From Leucobacter sp042726155 (GTDB lineage: Bacteria; Actinomycetota; Actinomycetes; Actinomycetales; Microbacteriaceae), in assembly GCF_042726155.1 (NCBI RefSeq), contig NZ_JBHXHV010000004.1:124001-188000 (forward strand): 64,000 nucleotides of DNA. The letters are read 5' to 3'. The position numbers were made by a program, and so were the translations under genes. Position 1 is the stretch's first letter; each line of letters opens with the position of its first letter. Of the stretch, positions 44,766 through 53,250 are shown one piece after another. The notes below the pieces were generated by a model, which made no database searches, was not told the origin of the DNA, and saw nothing but the letters and a program-made list of their open reading frames with translations.

Positions 44766-45398
44766 TCAGGCGTGCGACAGCCCGGGTAGATGTTCGTCGG
44801 GGAATCGCGTGTCTGTATCGCCGAGCTGCAGCGCGAGCGCGGTGACCTTCGCCGCGTCCTCGAGGTTGAGGGCGCGGCGGAACGTCATTTCGACACTGTC
44901 GCCGACCACGGTGCAACCGTGGTGCTGCATGATGACGCAGTTGTGCGCGCGCAGCTGCTCGGCCGCGGTGTCGGCAAGCTCGTCAGAGCCGTTCGGGTAG
45001 AAGGGGGCGATACCGATCGACCCGACGTAGAACGCGTGGTCGAGCGTCATGAGTCTGATCTCGATGCCGAGCGAGGCCAAAACGACGGCGTGCTGCGGGT
45101 GCAGATGCAGCGTGACCGCGGCGTCGGGCCTGGCCGTGTACGCGCGCTGGTGCAGCTTCCACTCGCTCGACGGCGTCGGATTGCCCGAGAGTACGGTGCC
45201 GTCGACGTGAACGACGGAGTAGTCATCGGCGGTCAGGCGGTCGAGCCAGGTTCCGGCCGCGGTGACCACGAACCGCTCGTCATCAATGCGTGCGGAGAGA
45301 TTGCCCGCGCTCGCGAGCACGAGACCGCGACGAACAGCATCGGCGCCGACCTCAGACAGTTCGGCCGTCAGCGCTGCTATGCGAGATGCGTCAGACAT
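44766..45398 (-). CDS. Class II (FucA-type) aldolase, candidate 5-methylthioribulose/5-deoxyribulose 1-phosphate aldolase
   Basis: 210 residues. Active-site layout of L-fuculose-1-phosphate aldolase: catalytic-type Glu in SSEWKLHQRAY (Glu 79), zinc ligands His 98 and His 100 in LHLHPQH, and a third in IMQHHGC (His 159/160); the N-terminal phosphate loop is ASAGNLSAR. It lacks the sequence style of MtnB dehydratases of the same superfamily. With mtnA and mtnK nearby it is expected to cleave the ketose 1-phosphate to DHAP plus methylthioacetaldehyde or acetaldehyde (inference). Minus strand, 120 bases downstream of gntR with a TTGTC palindrome in the gap. Confidence 0.85.
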   Translation of the reverse strand: MSDASRIAALTAELSEVGADAVRRGLVLASAGNLSARIDDERFVVTAAGTWLDRLTADDYSVVHVDGTVLSGNPTPSSEWKLHQRAYTARPDAAVTLHLHPQHAVVLASLGIEIRLMTLDHAFYVGSIGIAPFYPNGSDELADTAAEQLRAHNCVIMQHHGCTVVGDSVEMTFRRALNLEDAAKVTALALQLGDTDTRFPDEHLPGLSHA

Positions 45399-45492
45399 CG
45401 TGCTCCTTCTTCTTACATCGCAGCGTACCCTCGCCGCACCGGCTCGAACCTCGCGTCACGAACTCGCCCCACTATCGCCGATCAGGTCGCTA

Positions 45493-45505
45493 GTTGTCAA
45501 ACAAC
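45493..45505. promoter_or_regulatory. GntR operator candidate upstream of the aldolase
   Basis: GTTGT-CAA-ACAAC, a perfect 13-base palindrome in the 120-base gap between gntR stop and aldolase start, sharing the GTTGTCA word with 46263 and 46348. Suggests the aldolase has its own promoter under the same control. Confidence 0.45.
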
Positions 45506-45518
45506 CGACGAGGTGAGA

Positions 45519-46235
45519 TTAGCTTGACCGACGGATGGTAAACGCGTAGCGGCCCTCCAAGAAGTACGTCCGCGAGTACAGCAGGGCCCGATCCGCCCGG
45601 TCAAAATGCACTTGATCGAGCAACACATAAAGCTTCGACCGACCCGCGGGAGCATCCCAGCCAATGCGGTCAGACTGCACAGCGTGCACTTCGGCAACCG
45701 CGTGGTGCGGGTGGAGGTCACGCCGCTCACGCAGGTAGGCGAATAACGACCCCTGCACCGCTGCAGGATCCTCTCCTTCCGGGAACACACCGACGGGCAT
45801 CAGGTCGTACGAGTACGCCACGATCTCGCCGTCGGCCAAAATTGTGCGGCGCAGCTCGAGCGCCTGCGCGTCGCCCGAGAGGCCGAGTTTCTCGGCTTCG
45901 TCGGGAAGCAGCGGGCGCAATACACTGGCCTTATACGTCATACCGGGCTCGCGCCCCATGCTGCGGATCGATTCGGTGATGGAATCGAGCCGCTCGAGCC
46001 CGGCCGTCACCGTCGGCCGCTCGGCCACGAAAGTGCCCACACCGTGCTGCGTGTGCACGAGCGACACTGTCTCGAGTTCGCGCAGTGCGGCGCGCACGGT
46101 CGGGCGCGACACCCCGAATCGACCCGACAACTGCGCCTCAGTGGGCAAGCGCACACCCTCTGCGAACTCGCCGGAGCGGATCGCAGATCGCAGGCCGTCT
46201 GCCACCAGCGCCACGCGTGAACCGGGCTTTGCCAT
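45519..46235 (-). CDS. GntR family transcriptional regulator (HutC/UTRA type)
   Basis: 238 residues from ATG 46235 with AAGGAG eight bases upstream; an upstream in-frame start at 46283 is weaker. Winged helix in residues about 1-70 (VALVADGLRSAIRSGEFAEGVRLPTEAQLSGRFGVSRPTVRAALRELE), then a UTRA ligand-binding domain (MTYKASVLRPLLPDEAEKLGL, then ILADGEIVAYSYDLMPVGVFPE). Divergent from the mtnA operon; TTGTCA palindromes occur at three nearby promoters. The effector is likely a pentose or its phosphate from the pathway (inference). Confidence 0.88.
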   Translation of the reverse strand: MAKPGSRVALVADGLRSAIRSGEFAEGVRLPTEAQLSGRFGVSRPTVRAALRELETVSLVHTQHGVGTFVAERPTVTAGLERLDSITESIRSMGREPGMTYKASVLRPLLPDEAEKLGLSGDAQALELRRTILADGEIVAYSYDLMPVGVFPEGEDPAAVQGSLFAYLRERRDLHPHHAVAEVHAVQSDRIGWDAPAGRSKLYVLLDQVHFDRADRALLYSRTYFLEGRYAFTIRRSS

Positions 46236-46262
46236 CGCTCGCTCCTTTCGTTCGCCAAGTGA

Positions 46263-46270
46263 GTTGTCAT
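46263..46270. promoter_or_regulatory. GTTGTCA half-site upstream of gntR
   Basis: GTTGTCAT at 46263-46270, 27 bases before the gntR start, shares its core with the two palindromes flanking it. A single half-site, so an autoregulatory role is tentative. Confidence 0.3.
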
Positions 46271-46340
46271 ACCGCGGACTCATCGGCCCGCCTTCGCCCC
46301 AGTCTATGACCTGGGCCCAGAAACATTTGCTTCATCACAT

Positions 46341-46370
46341 TTGACAAGTTGTCAGTCAACCGATTACGTT
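46341..46370 (+). promoter_or_regulatory. mtnA operon promoter with overlapping TTGTCA palindrome
   Basis: TTGACA -35 (46341-46346), 18-base spacer, TACGTT -10 (46365-46370). The operator TGACAA-G-TTGTCA (46342-46354) overlaps the -35, so a bound GntR would repress. Transcription would start about 50 bases before the mtnA ATG. Confidence 0.6.
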
Positions 46371-46428
46371 TCTCCACAGGTCGCCTCCTGCGATCGCAGA
46401 CATCGCCGTCGGAAGGATCCAGACAACT

Positions 46429-47478
46429 ATGGTTCGCGCAATCGAATGGGTGGACGCAGGCGCTGACTCCCACATCCGGCTTATCGACCAGACACTGCTT
46501 CCCGCATCAGAGACGTTTCTGGAGATCAGTTCGGTCGAGCAGCTCATCGAAGCGATCCAAAGCCTTGCCGTGCGCGGCGCGCCAGCGCTCGGAGCTGCGG
46601 GCGGCTACGGCGTCGCCCTCGCGCTGCTTGAGGGGGCACGACACGAGTGGACCGAGACCGAGCTCGACACCGCAATCGATGCCGTCGCACTCGCCCGGCC
46701 GACCGCCGTCAACCTTGCTTGGGGTGCCCGCCGCGTCGCCGCGGTGCGCGCAGAGGGATTCGACCGGGTGCTGGCCGAAGCACACGCGATCGCCACCGAA
46801 GACGAGCGGGCGAACCGTGAGCTCTCGCGTCTGGGCGCCGACTGGTTGCTCGAGCGAGTGGGCCATCGGCCACTGCGCGCGGTCACTCACTGCAACACCG
46901 GCGCGCTCGCGACGACCGCCTGGGGTACGGCCTACGGCATACTGCACGAGCTGCACGACCGCGGCATGCTCGAGCTGGTGTACGTCGACGAGACGCGTCC
47001 ACTCCTGCAGGGCACGCGCCTCACCAGCTGGGAGCTGCACCACGACGGCATCCCGCACCTGGTCGAGGTCGATGGGGCGGCCGCCAGCACTATTCTGCGT
47101 GGTCTCGTGGACTTCGCCGTGATCGGCGCCGACCGCATCACGGCGGACGGCGATACCGCGAACAAGGTCGGCTCCGTCGCACTCGCGCTCGCCTGCGCTC
47201 GCCGAGGCATCCCGTTCGTCGTGGCGGCCCCGTACTCCACCATTGATGTTGCTACGGCGACTGGCGACCTCATCGAGATCGAGGAGCGCGGCGACCACGA
47301 GGTGCTGAATTTCGGCGGATTGCCTGTCGCGACGCCCGGCGTGCGCGCCTTCAACCCGGCATTCGACGTCACCCCGCACGATCTCATCTCGGCGATTGTC
47401 ACGGAGCGCGGGGTCGTCGAGCCCGCCGCCACCGAACAACCGCTCTTTGCTCCCGACGTAGCCGTCGCCGACCACTAG
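46429..47478 (+). CDS. mtnA: S-methyl-5-thioribose-1-phosphate isomerase
   Basis: 349 residues. eIF2B-alpha-like isomerase converting methylthioribose (or 5-deoxyribose) 1-phosphate into the ketose 1-phosphate. Landmarks: AVRGAPALGAAGGYGVAL near 47-63, the catalytic Cys in THCNTGALATTAWGTAYG (about residue 155) and catalytic Asp in IGADRITADGDTANKVGS (about 235), VEERGDHEVL-like end, and PAFDVTPHDLISAIVTE. First gene of the unit mtnA-importer-mtnK; divergent from gntR. Confidence 0.93.
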   Translation: MVRAIEWVDAGADSHIRLIDQTLLPASETFLEISSVEQLIEAIQSLAVRGAPALGAAGGYGVALALLEGARHEWTETELDTAIDAVALARPTAVNLAWGARRVAAVRAEGFDRVLAEAHAIATEDERANRELSRLGADWLLERVGHRPLRAVTHCNTGALATTAWGTAYGILHELHDRGMLELVYVDETRPLLQGTRLTSWELHHDGIPHLVEVDGAAASTILRGLVDFAVIGADRITADGDTANKVGSVALALACARRGIPFVVAAPYSTIDVATATGDLIEIEERGDHEVLNFGGLPVATPGVRAFNPAFDVTPHDLISAIVTERGVVEPAATEQPLFAPDVAVADH

Positions 47479-47525
47479 CCACACCTCCACCTCACACAAA
47501 TCACCCCTCCGAAAGGAACGCAACG

Positions 47526-48626
47526 ATGCGTACATCCACCACTACCGCGGTGCTCGGCGCCGCCGCACTCTGCGCGCTCGCGCTCGCCGGTTGCAGCCAG
47601 GGCGCCCCCGCCACCTCGGACGACTCAAGCGGATCGGGCTCCGTCGCCGAAGCCACAGCCGACGCCCCGGCTCCCTTTGACAAGGAGGGCGTCAAGATCG
47701 CCATCGTGCAGCAGTCGGGCCAGGGCGACTACTTCCAGCAGTATCTCAACGGCACGCGCCAGCAGGCCGAGGCACTCGGGGTAGATCTCTCGGTGTTCGA
47801 CGCGCAGGGAGACAACGCGAAGCAGGCGTCACAGCTCGAGCAGGCGATCTCCTCCGGCGTCGACGGCATCATCGTACGTCACGGTCTCCCCGATACCCTC
47901 TGCGAGGGCGTGAACAAAGCCCTCGACGCCGGCATCACCGTCGCGATCTACGATGTCGAGATTCAGGAGTGCGCTCCCGAAGCCGTGCAGACGCAGCAGT
48001 CCGACGCGATGATGGCCTCGCTCGTGCTCGACAAGATGGCCGAAGACGTCGCCGAGGGCGACGAGGTTGGCTACGTCAATTACGACGGTATCGCGCCGCT
48101 CGACCGCCGCGACGCAGTGTGGCAGAAGTACGTCACCGACAAGGGCTGGGAGCAGAAGTTCAAGACCGGTAACTTCACAAACTCGTCGGCGACCGACACG
48201 GCGCCGATGGTCACCGCCGCCGTCCAGGCAAATTCCGGCGTCAAGGCGATCTACGCCCCCTACGATGAATTCACGAAGGGCACACTGACCGGCCTGGATC
48301 AGGTGACCGGCACAGAGGATGTGCTTGTGTACGGCGCAGACATCTCGACGGCCGACATCGAGTTGATGACGGCGAAGGACAGCCGCTGGGTGGCCACCGG
48401 GGCAACTGACCCGAACGCGATCGGTGCCGCCGTGATGCGCACTCTCGCACTGCATATGGCGGGCGAACTAAGCGAATCCACCGTCGACTTCCCGCCGATC
48501 CTCGTCACCCAAGACTGGCTTCGTGAGAACGACATCAAGAACATGGACGATCTGCGCGCCGCCGAGCCCGAGCTGAACATCTCGGACGTCTCGGGCGCCG
48601 ACTGGATTCCGGTCGTCTCCTTCTAA
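47526..48626 (+). CDS. Sugar ABC importer substrate-binding lipoprotein
   Basis: 366 residues, RbsB/PBP1-like (Peripla_BP_4). Lipoprotein signal MRTSTTTAVLGAAALCALALAGC with Cys 23. Two-lobed fold: KIAIVQQSGQGDYFQQYLNG, SQLEQAISSGVDGIIVRHG, DAGITVAIYDVEI, then VKAIYAPYDEFTKG and DISTADIELMTAKDS. AAAGGA site just upstream. Between mtnA and the ATPase, so the ligand should be a pentose fed into the mtn pathway, such as methylthioribose or 5-deoxyribose (inference). Confidence 0.9.
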   Translation: MRTSTTTAVLGAAALCALALAGCSQGAPATSDDSSGSGSVAEATADAPAPFDKEGVKIAIVQQSGQGDYFQQYLNGTRQQAEALGVDLSVFDAQGDNAKQASQLEQAISSGVDGIIVRHGLPDTLCEGVNKALDAGITVAIYDVEIQECAPEAVQTQQSDAMMASLVLDKMAEDVAEGDEVGYVNYDGIAPLDRRDAVWQKYVTDKGWEQKFKTGNFTNSSATDTAPMVTAAVQANSGVKAIYAPYDEFTKGTLTGLDQVTGTEDVLVYGADISTADIELMTAKDSRWVATGATDPNAIGAAVMRTLALHMAGELSESTVDFPPILVTQDWLRENDIKNMDDLRAAEPELNISDVSGADWIPVVSF

Positions 48627-48686
48627 CCCTCTCCGGTGGGCGCCGAGATGCTCTCGGCGCCCACCCCACACCAGGAGCGTGCAGGC

Positions 48687-50213
48687 ATGCATTCGACGGA
48701 TTCTCCCCAGGCGCCAGCGCTGCGCCTCGTCGGGCTTACGAAGAACTTTGGCGTCAACCGCGTACTCAAGGGTGTCGATCTCGAACTCATCCCTGGCACG
48801 ATCACCGCACTCCTCGGCGCCAACGGCGCGGGTAAGTCGACGCTGATCAAAGTGCTCGCGGGGGTGCACCCGCAGACCGCGGGCGAGGTGCAGCTCGGGA
48901 GCGAGGCGGTCCGCTTCGATTCACCAATGGCCGCGGCGCGGGCCGGCGTGCGCACGGTGCATCAGCGCATCGATGATGCGATCGTGCCCGGCCTCAGTGT
49001 CGCGGAGAATCTCTTGTTCGAGGCGATCGCGCTGAAAGATGTCAGCCCGATCGCGTCGCTGCGTTCGCTACTGCCGAGAGCCAGGTCCATCGCCGCGACG
49101 CTCGACCTTGACTGGGACGACGCGTTTCTCAGACAGGATGTGCACGAGCTCGGCATCGCCGACTGCCAGATGTTGCTGCTCGCGCGTGCGCTCGCGACGA
49201 CGCCGCAGGTACTGATCCTCGACGAGCCAACATCAACGCTGTCACAGAACGAGGCCGAGCGGCTCTTCGCGGTGGTCAAGAAACTGCGAGAGCGCGGTGT
49301 CGCGATTCTGTACGTCTCTCATCGTCTCAGCGAGATCAACGCGCTCGCCGACCGACTCGCGGTGCTCCGTGACGGTCGCATCGTGAACGCCCAGGAGCTC
49401 CCGTTCGACCTACAGCAAGCGGTCACTGCCATGCTAGGCGAGGGCGTGCTCGCGGACGCTGCGGAACTCGACGAACTGTACGGTGACGATATCGCGCTGA
49501 GTATCCGCGACCACCGCATCTTTGCCGAGGGCCCGGCACTCTCACTCGACGTTCGAGCGGGCGAGGTGACCGGCATTATCGGCCTCATCGGCGCGGGCAA
49601 GACCGAACTCGCCGAGGCAGTGTTCGGTGCGCGCAAGCTCACAACCGGCGCGATGGAGCTTGACGCGCAGCCATACGCCCCGCGCGACCCCAAGCAGGCC
49701 ATCGCACGCGGTGTCTATCTGGTCCCAGAGGATCGGGCCGCGCAGGGCATGCTGCCCGGGTGGTCGCTCATGCGCACGCTCTCGCTCCCGTTTCTCACCG
49801 ATTTCGTGCGCAATGGTGTGCTCGCACCCCGTCGCGAGCGTGCAACGGGGGTCGCGGCAATCGATCGTTTTGCCGTCGTCGCGACCGGGCCGGAGCAGTC
49901 AGTGGATTCACTCTCGGGTGGAAACCAACAGAAGGTCATGGTGGCCCGCTGGATGCAGCGCGCACCACGCGTACTGCTGCTGGACGAACCGTTTCGCGGG
50001 GTCGACATCGGTGCGCGACGCGTCATCGCCCAGCGCGCTCGTGAACAAGCAGCGGACGGATCGGCGGTCGTCATGATCTGCAGTGACGTCGACGAGGTTC
50101 GCGAGATCGCCGACCGCATCATTGTGCTCGTCGAAGGGCGCATCACGCTCGACGCTCGGGCACGCAGCATCAGCAACGAACAGATCATCCACAGCATGAC
50201 GGAGGTGGCCTGA
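48687..50213 (+). CDS. Sugar ABC importer ATPase with two ATP-binding domains
   Basis: 508 residues from ATG 48687 (AGGAG nine bases upstream); an earlier start at 48636 is poorer. RbsA/MglA-type tandem ATPase. First domain: Walker A LGANGAGKST near 40, a degenerate signature (LGIADCQMLLLARAL) and Walker B VLILDEPTSTLS. Second: degenerate Walker A GLIGAGKTEL near 300, signature LSGGNQQKVMVARWM and VLLLDEPFRGVD. Lies one base before the permease start. Confidence 0.92.
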   Translation: MHSTDSPQAPALRLVGLTKNFGVNRVLKGVDLELIPGTITALLGANGAGKSTLIKVLAGVHPQTAGEVQLGSEAVRFDSPMAAARAGVRTVHQRIDDAIVPGLSVAENLLFEAIALKDVSPIASLRSLLPRARSIAATLDLDWDDAFLRQDVHELGIADCQMLLLARALATTPQVLILDEPTSTLSQNEAERLFAVVKKLRERGVAILYVSHRLSEINALADRLAVLRDGRIVNAQELPFDLQQAVTAMLGEGVLADAAELDELYGDDIALSIRDHRIFAEGPALSLDVRAGEVTGIIGLIGAGKTELAEAVFGARKLTTGAMELDAQPYAPRDPKQAIARGVYLVPEDRAAQGMLPGWSLMRTLSLPFLTDFVRNGVLAPRRERATGVAAIDRFAVVATGPEQSVDSLSGGNQQKVMVARWMQRAPRVLLLDEPFRGVDIGARRVIAQRAREQAADGSAVVMICSDVDEVREIADRIIVLVEGRITLDARARSISNEQIIHSMTEVA

Positions 50214-50214
50214 G

Positions 50215-51258
50215 ATGGCCGATACAACCGCAATTCCCGCGCAGGTGCGCCTGTCGACGGGCGACCGCATCCGTGACATCGTCGTCAAGTACGGCTTCCT
50301 CGCCGTCACCGTGATCGCATTCGCGTTCTTTGCATTCACCGAGCCCGCATTCGCGACGCCGAACGCCATGTTCTCGATGCTGAAGTTCGCCTCGGTCACC
50401 GCCATTCTTGGCCTCGGCGTCATGTTCAGCATGATCGTTGGCGGACTTGATCTCTCGATCGGTTCCGTCGCCGGACTCAGCGTGCAGCTCGCGGCAATGA
50501 CGATGGTGTTCTACAACCTGACCGCAGGCATGGCGATCACGTTTGTGATCATCGCTGGCCTCGCAGTCGGGCTCCTGAACGCATTCCTCATCGTGGTCTG
50601 TAAGATCCCGGATCTGCTCGCCACACTCGGCATGATGTTCGTGATTCAGGGCGCGAAGATGATCCCGGTCGCGGGTCAGTCCGTCTCGTCTGGGATGACG
50701 ATGCCCGACGGCGCATCAGCCCCCGGGAAGTTCGATCCGGCGTTCCTGCTGATCGATCGCGGCACGGTTGGTCCCGTTCCCATTCCCGTGATCGTCATGC
50801 TCGTCCTTGTAACGGCGTGCTGGTTCATTCTCACGAAGACCTCGTGGGGACGCATTCTCTACGCGATCGGCGCGAACCCGGAGGCCGCGCGCCTCTCTGG
50901 CATCCGCGTTGGGTTCCACCGGGGCGCAGCGTACGTGGTGTCGTCGCTGTTCGCATCTATTGCCGGCATCATCCTGGTTGCCCGCATCGGACAGGGCGAC
51001 GTCAATGCTGGCGCGTCCAGCCTGCTCGAGGCGGTCGCCGTCGCACTCGTCGGCACATCAGTGCTCGGCTTGAACAAGCCGAACGCCTGGGGAACACTGC
51101 TCGGCGCGGTCCTCGTGGTGATCGTACTCACGGGCATGACCATGATGGGCTTCGAGTACTTCTACCAGGACACCGCGAAGGGCATCGTCGTGATTGTCGC
51201 GCTGCTCTTCTCCTTCACGCTCTCCCGGAAAAAAGTCAGATACACCCCGGCGACATAG
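50215..51258 (+). CDS. Sugar ABC importer permease (RbsC-like)
   Basis: 347 residues, about eight to ten hydrophobic segments. BPD_transp_2 family: GLGVMFSMIVGGLDLSIGSVAGLSV near residue 65-90, then KIPDLLATLGMMFVIQGAK and AIGANPEAARLSGIRVGFHRG (the ATPase coupling loop), and GASSLLEAVAVALVGTSVLG. Forms the channel for the mtn-linked importer. Confidence 0.92.
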   Translation: MADTTAIPAQVRLSTGDRIRDIVVKYGFLAVTVIAFAFFAFTEPAFATPNAMFSMLKFASVTAILGLGVMFSMIVGGLDLSIGSVAGLSVQLAAMTMVFYNLTAGMAITFVIIAGLAVGLLNAFLIVVCKIPDLLATLGMMFVIQGAKMIPVAGQSVSSGMTMPDGASAPGKFDPAFLLIDRGTVGPVPIPVIVMLVLVTACWFILTKTSWGRILYAIGANPEAARLSGIRVGFHRGAAYVVSSLFASIAGIILVARIGQGDVNAGASSLLEAVAVALVGTSVLGLNKPNAWGTLLGAVLVVIVLTGMTMMGFEYFYQDTAKGIVVIVALLFSFTLSRKKVRYTPAT

Positions 51259-51328
51259 CATCGGGGCCCGTGACCACGCGGGCCCCTCCCCCGATTCAGG
51301 CGCTCTCGAGTTCCGAAAGGTGCACAGC

Positions 51329-52546
51329 ATGACCCACGACTACACATTCCTCGACGCCGACAATATCGCCGAGTATCTCCGCTCTCGGCCCGAAGTGCAG
51401 GGACGCATCGATCCGGATCGCATTGCCTCGATCCGCGAAATCGGTGATGGCAACCTCAACCTGGTGTTCCACGTGCTCGACGCTGATCAACGTGGCATCA
51501 TCCTCAAGCAGTCGCTCCCCTACGTGCGAATGACCGGTGACGGCTGGCCAATGACGCCCGAGCGGGCTGCTCGTGAGGCCAATTCGCTGCAGGAGCACTT
51601 CGCGCTCACTCCGGAATTGGTCGTCGAGGTCGTGGTGTACGACCCGGAGCGGTACATTCTGGTGCTCGAGGACCTCTCGGATCACTCCGTGTGGCGCGAC
51701 GCGCTGAATCGTTCGGAGCAGCACTTCGACGTCGCCCGTCGACTCGGTAGCTACGTCGCGGCTGTCGCCGTTGGCACATCGATCCTCGGTCGAGACCGCG
51801 GCGAGGTCGCAGAGCGCATCGCCGAAACGCAGAACCCCGAACTCTGCACGATTACGGAAGACCTTGTGTTCACCGAACCCGTGTTCGACATCGGCCGCAA
51901 TAGTGTGCTGCCCGAGAATGCCGCCGACGCGGCGGCGCTCACCGCCGATCGCGTGTTCGCAGCAGCGATGGCCGAAGCGAAATGGCGCTTTATGACCCAG
52001 GCCGAGGCGTTGATTCACGGCGATCTGCACACCGGATCCGTGATGGTGCGCGGAGCGAGCGGCGCCTCAGCTGAGTCCGTCAAGGTGTTCGACTCGGAAT
52101 TCGCGTTCTACGGGCCGGTCGCCTTCGACCTCGGCGCGCTCTTTGCGAACTACTCGTTTGCCGCGGCGCGAGCAACCGCGCTCGGCGAGACCGAGCGCGC
52201 CTCCTGGGCGCTCTCACTCGTGAGCGAGACGTGGCAGGCCTTCGAACAGGAGTTCCTGCGGCTTTCCGAGAACTGGCACGAGACCAATCTCTTCAACGGC
52301 GACTTCGCACGTGCTCGTCTCGATCGCATCCGCGAGGAGTCGTTCCTCTTCGCCTCGGCAAAGATGGCGCGTCGCATCGTCGGGGCCGCGAAGGTGCGCG
52401 ACATCGAGACCCTCGAGCCTGGGCTACGCGCTCCCGCCGCTCGCGCGACGCTCGCATCGGCCCGGGCCCTTGCCGCGAACTGGCGGGGCGCGTCAGACAT
52501 CGCTCAATTCAGTGAACTGGTGTCGCCGCACCTGCTCAATTCATAG
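51329..52546 (+). CDS. mtnK: S-methyl-5-thioribose kinase
   Basis: 405 residues from ATG 51329 (AAAGG eight bases upstream). APH-like kinase phosphorylating methylthioribose at C1, and 5-deoxyribose in related enzymes. Markers: IGDGNLNLVFHV (nucleotide loop), LKQSLPYVR, VLEDLSDHSVWR, the catalytic HGDLHTGSVMV (His 230, Asp 232) and VFDSEFAFYGPVAFDLG. Last gene of the mtnA operon; convergent with tmk. Confidence 0.94.
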   Translation: MTHDYTFLDADNIAEYLRSRPEVQGRIDPDRIASIREIGDGNLNLVFHVLDADQRGIILKQSLPYVRMTGDGWPMTPERAAREANSLQEHFALTPELVVEVVVYDPERYILVLEDLSDHSVWRDALNRSEQHFDVARRLGSYVAAVAVGTSILGRDRGEVAERIAETQNPELCTITEDLVFTEPVFDIGRNSVLPENAADAAALTADRVFAAAMAEAKWRFMTQAEALIHGDLHTGSVMVRGASGASAESVKVFDSEFAFYGPVAFDLGALFANYSFAAARATALGETERASWALSLVSETWQAFEQEFLRLSENWHETNLFNGDFARARLDRIREESFLFASAKMARRIVGAAKVRDIETLEPGLRAPAARATLASARALAANWRGASDIAQFSELVSPHLLNS

Positions 52547-52581
52547 CTGGATTACCGTGCGGGCACGGCCTGCGAGCGCGC

Positions 52582-53214
52582 TCAGCGCGTCAGCAGGCCA
52601 GACACGCGCGCGATAATGCGGGTCTGAATCTCGTCGATCGGCAGCGATGCGTCGACGATGAGATAGCGCTCTGAGTCGAGCTTCGCGAGCGCCCGAAAGC
52701 CATCTCGCACGGCCGTGTGAAACTCGACGGCTTCTGACTCGAGCCGGTCGGCGGTGCCGCCGCGCGCGCGTCGGCGTTCGGCACTCGCTGCCGGGTCGAG
52801 GTCGAGCAGGATCGTGAGATGCGGCCACAGACCGTCGGCCGCCCATTCGCTGATGCGGCGCACCTCGTCGACGTCGAGCACGCGCCCCGCGCCCTGATAG
52901 GCAAGGGAGGAGTCGATGTAGCGATCCTGCACCACCACGGCGTCGCGTTCGAGCGCCGGGCGCACGATCTTCGCGACGTGCTGCGCCCGATCGGCTGCGT
53001 AGAGCAGCGCCTCGGCGCGAGGGTCGACATCGCCGATCTCGTCGCCGCCGTGCAGCAGCACGCGCCGAAGCTCGGCCCCGAGCAGGGTGCCGCCCGGTTC
53101 GCGGGTGCGCACGACCTCAAGGCCCCGCTGCTCGAGCCACTGCCCGAGCAGCTCGGCCTGCGTGCTCTTACCCGCGCCGTCGCCGCCCTCGAGGGTGATG
53201 AAGATTCCGCTCAT
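52582..53214 (-). CDS. tmk: Thymidylate kinase
   Basis: 210 residues. dTMP to dTDP. P-loop FITLEGGDGAGKSTQAEL at the start, TREPGGTLLGAELR (DRx/substrate site), and the DRYIDSSLAYQGAGR motif near residue 95; LID with Arg-rich ERRRARGGTADRLE. In many actinobacteria tmk is followed by holB; here it ends 36 bases from convergent mtnK, and no holB is present. Upstream on the same strand as topA. Confidence 0.95.
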   Translation of the reverse strand: MSGIFITLEGGDGAGKSTQAELLGQWLEQRGLEVVRTREPGGTLLGAELRRVLLHGGDEIGDVDPRAEALLYAADRAQHVAKIVRPALERDAVVVQDRYIDSSLAYQGAGRVLDVDEVRRISEWAADGLWPHLTILLDLDPAASAERRRARGGTADRLESEAVEFHTAVRDGFRALAKLDSERYLIVDASLPIDEIQTRIIARVSGLLTR

Positions 53215-53250
53215 GTGCTCCTCAGCGGCCGCGTCGGACCGCGATCGTCG

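Noticed and set aside
44766..45398. Aldolase read as MtnB (methylthioribulose-1-phosphate dehydratase)
   Set aside because: Same superfamily, but the SSEW...RPDA and QHHG segments resemble FucA-type aldolases and no later methionine-salvage genes (mtnW, X, C, D) are present. A phylogeny would be decisive.
46507..47535. Minus-strand frame of about 342 codons opposite mtnA
   Set aside because: Mirror of mtnA with no motif; mtnA is clearly real.
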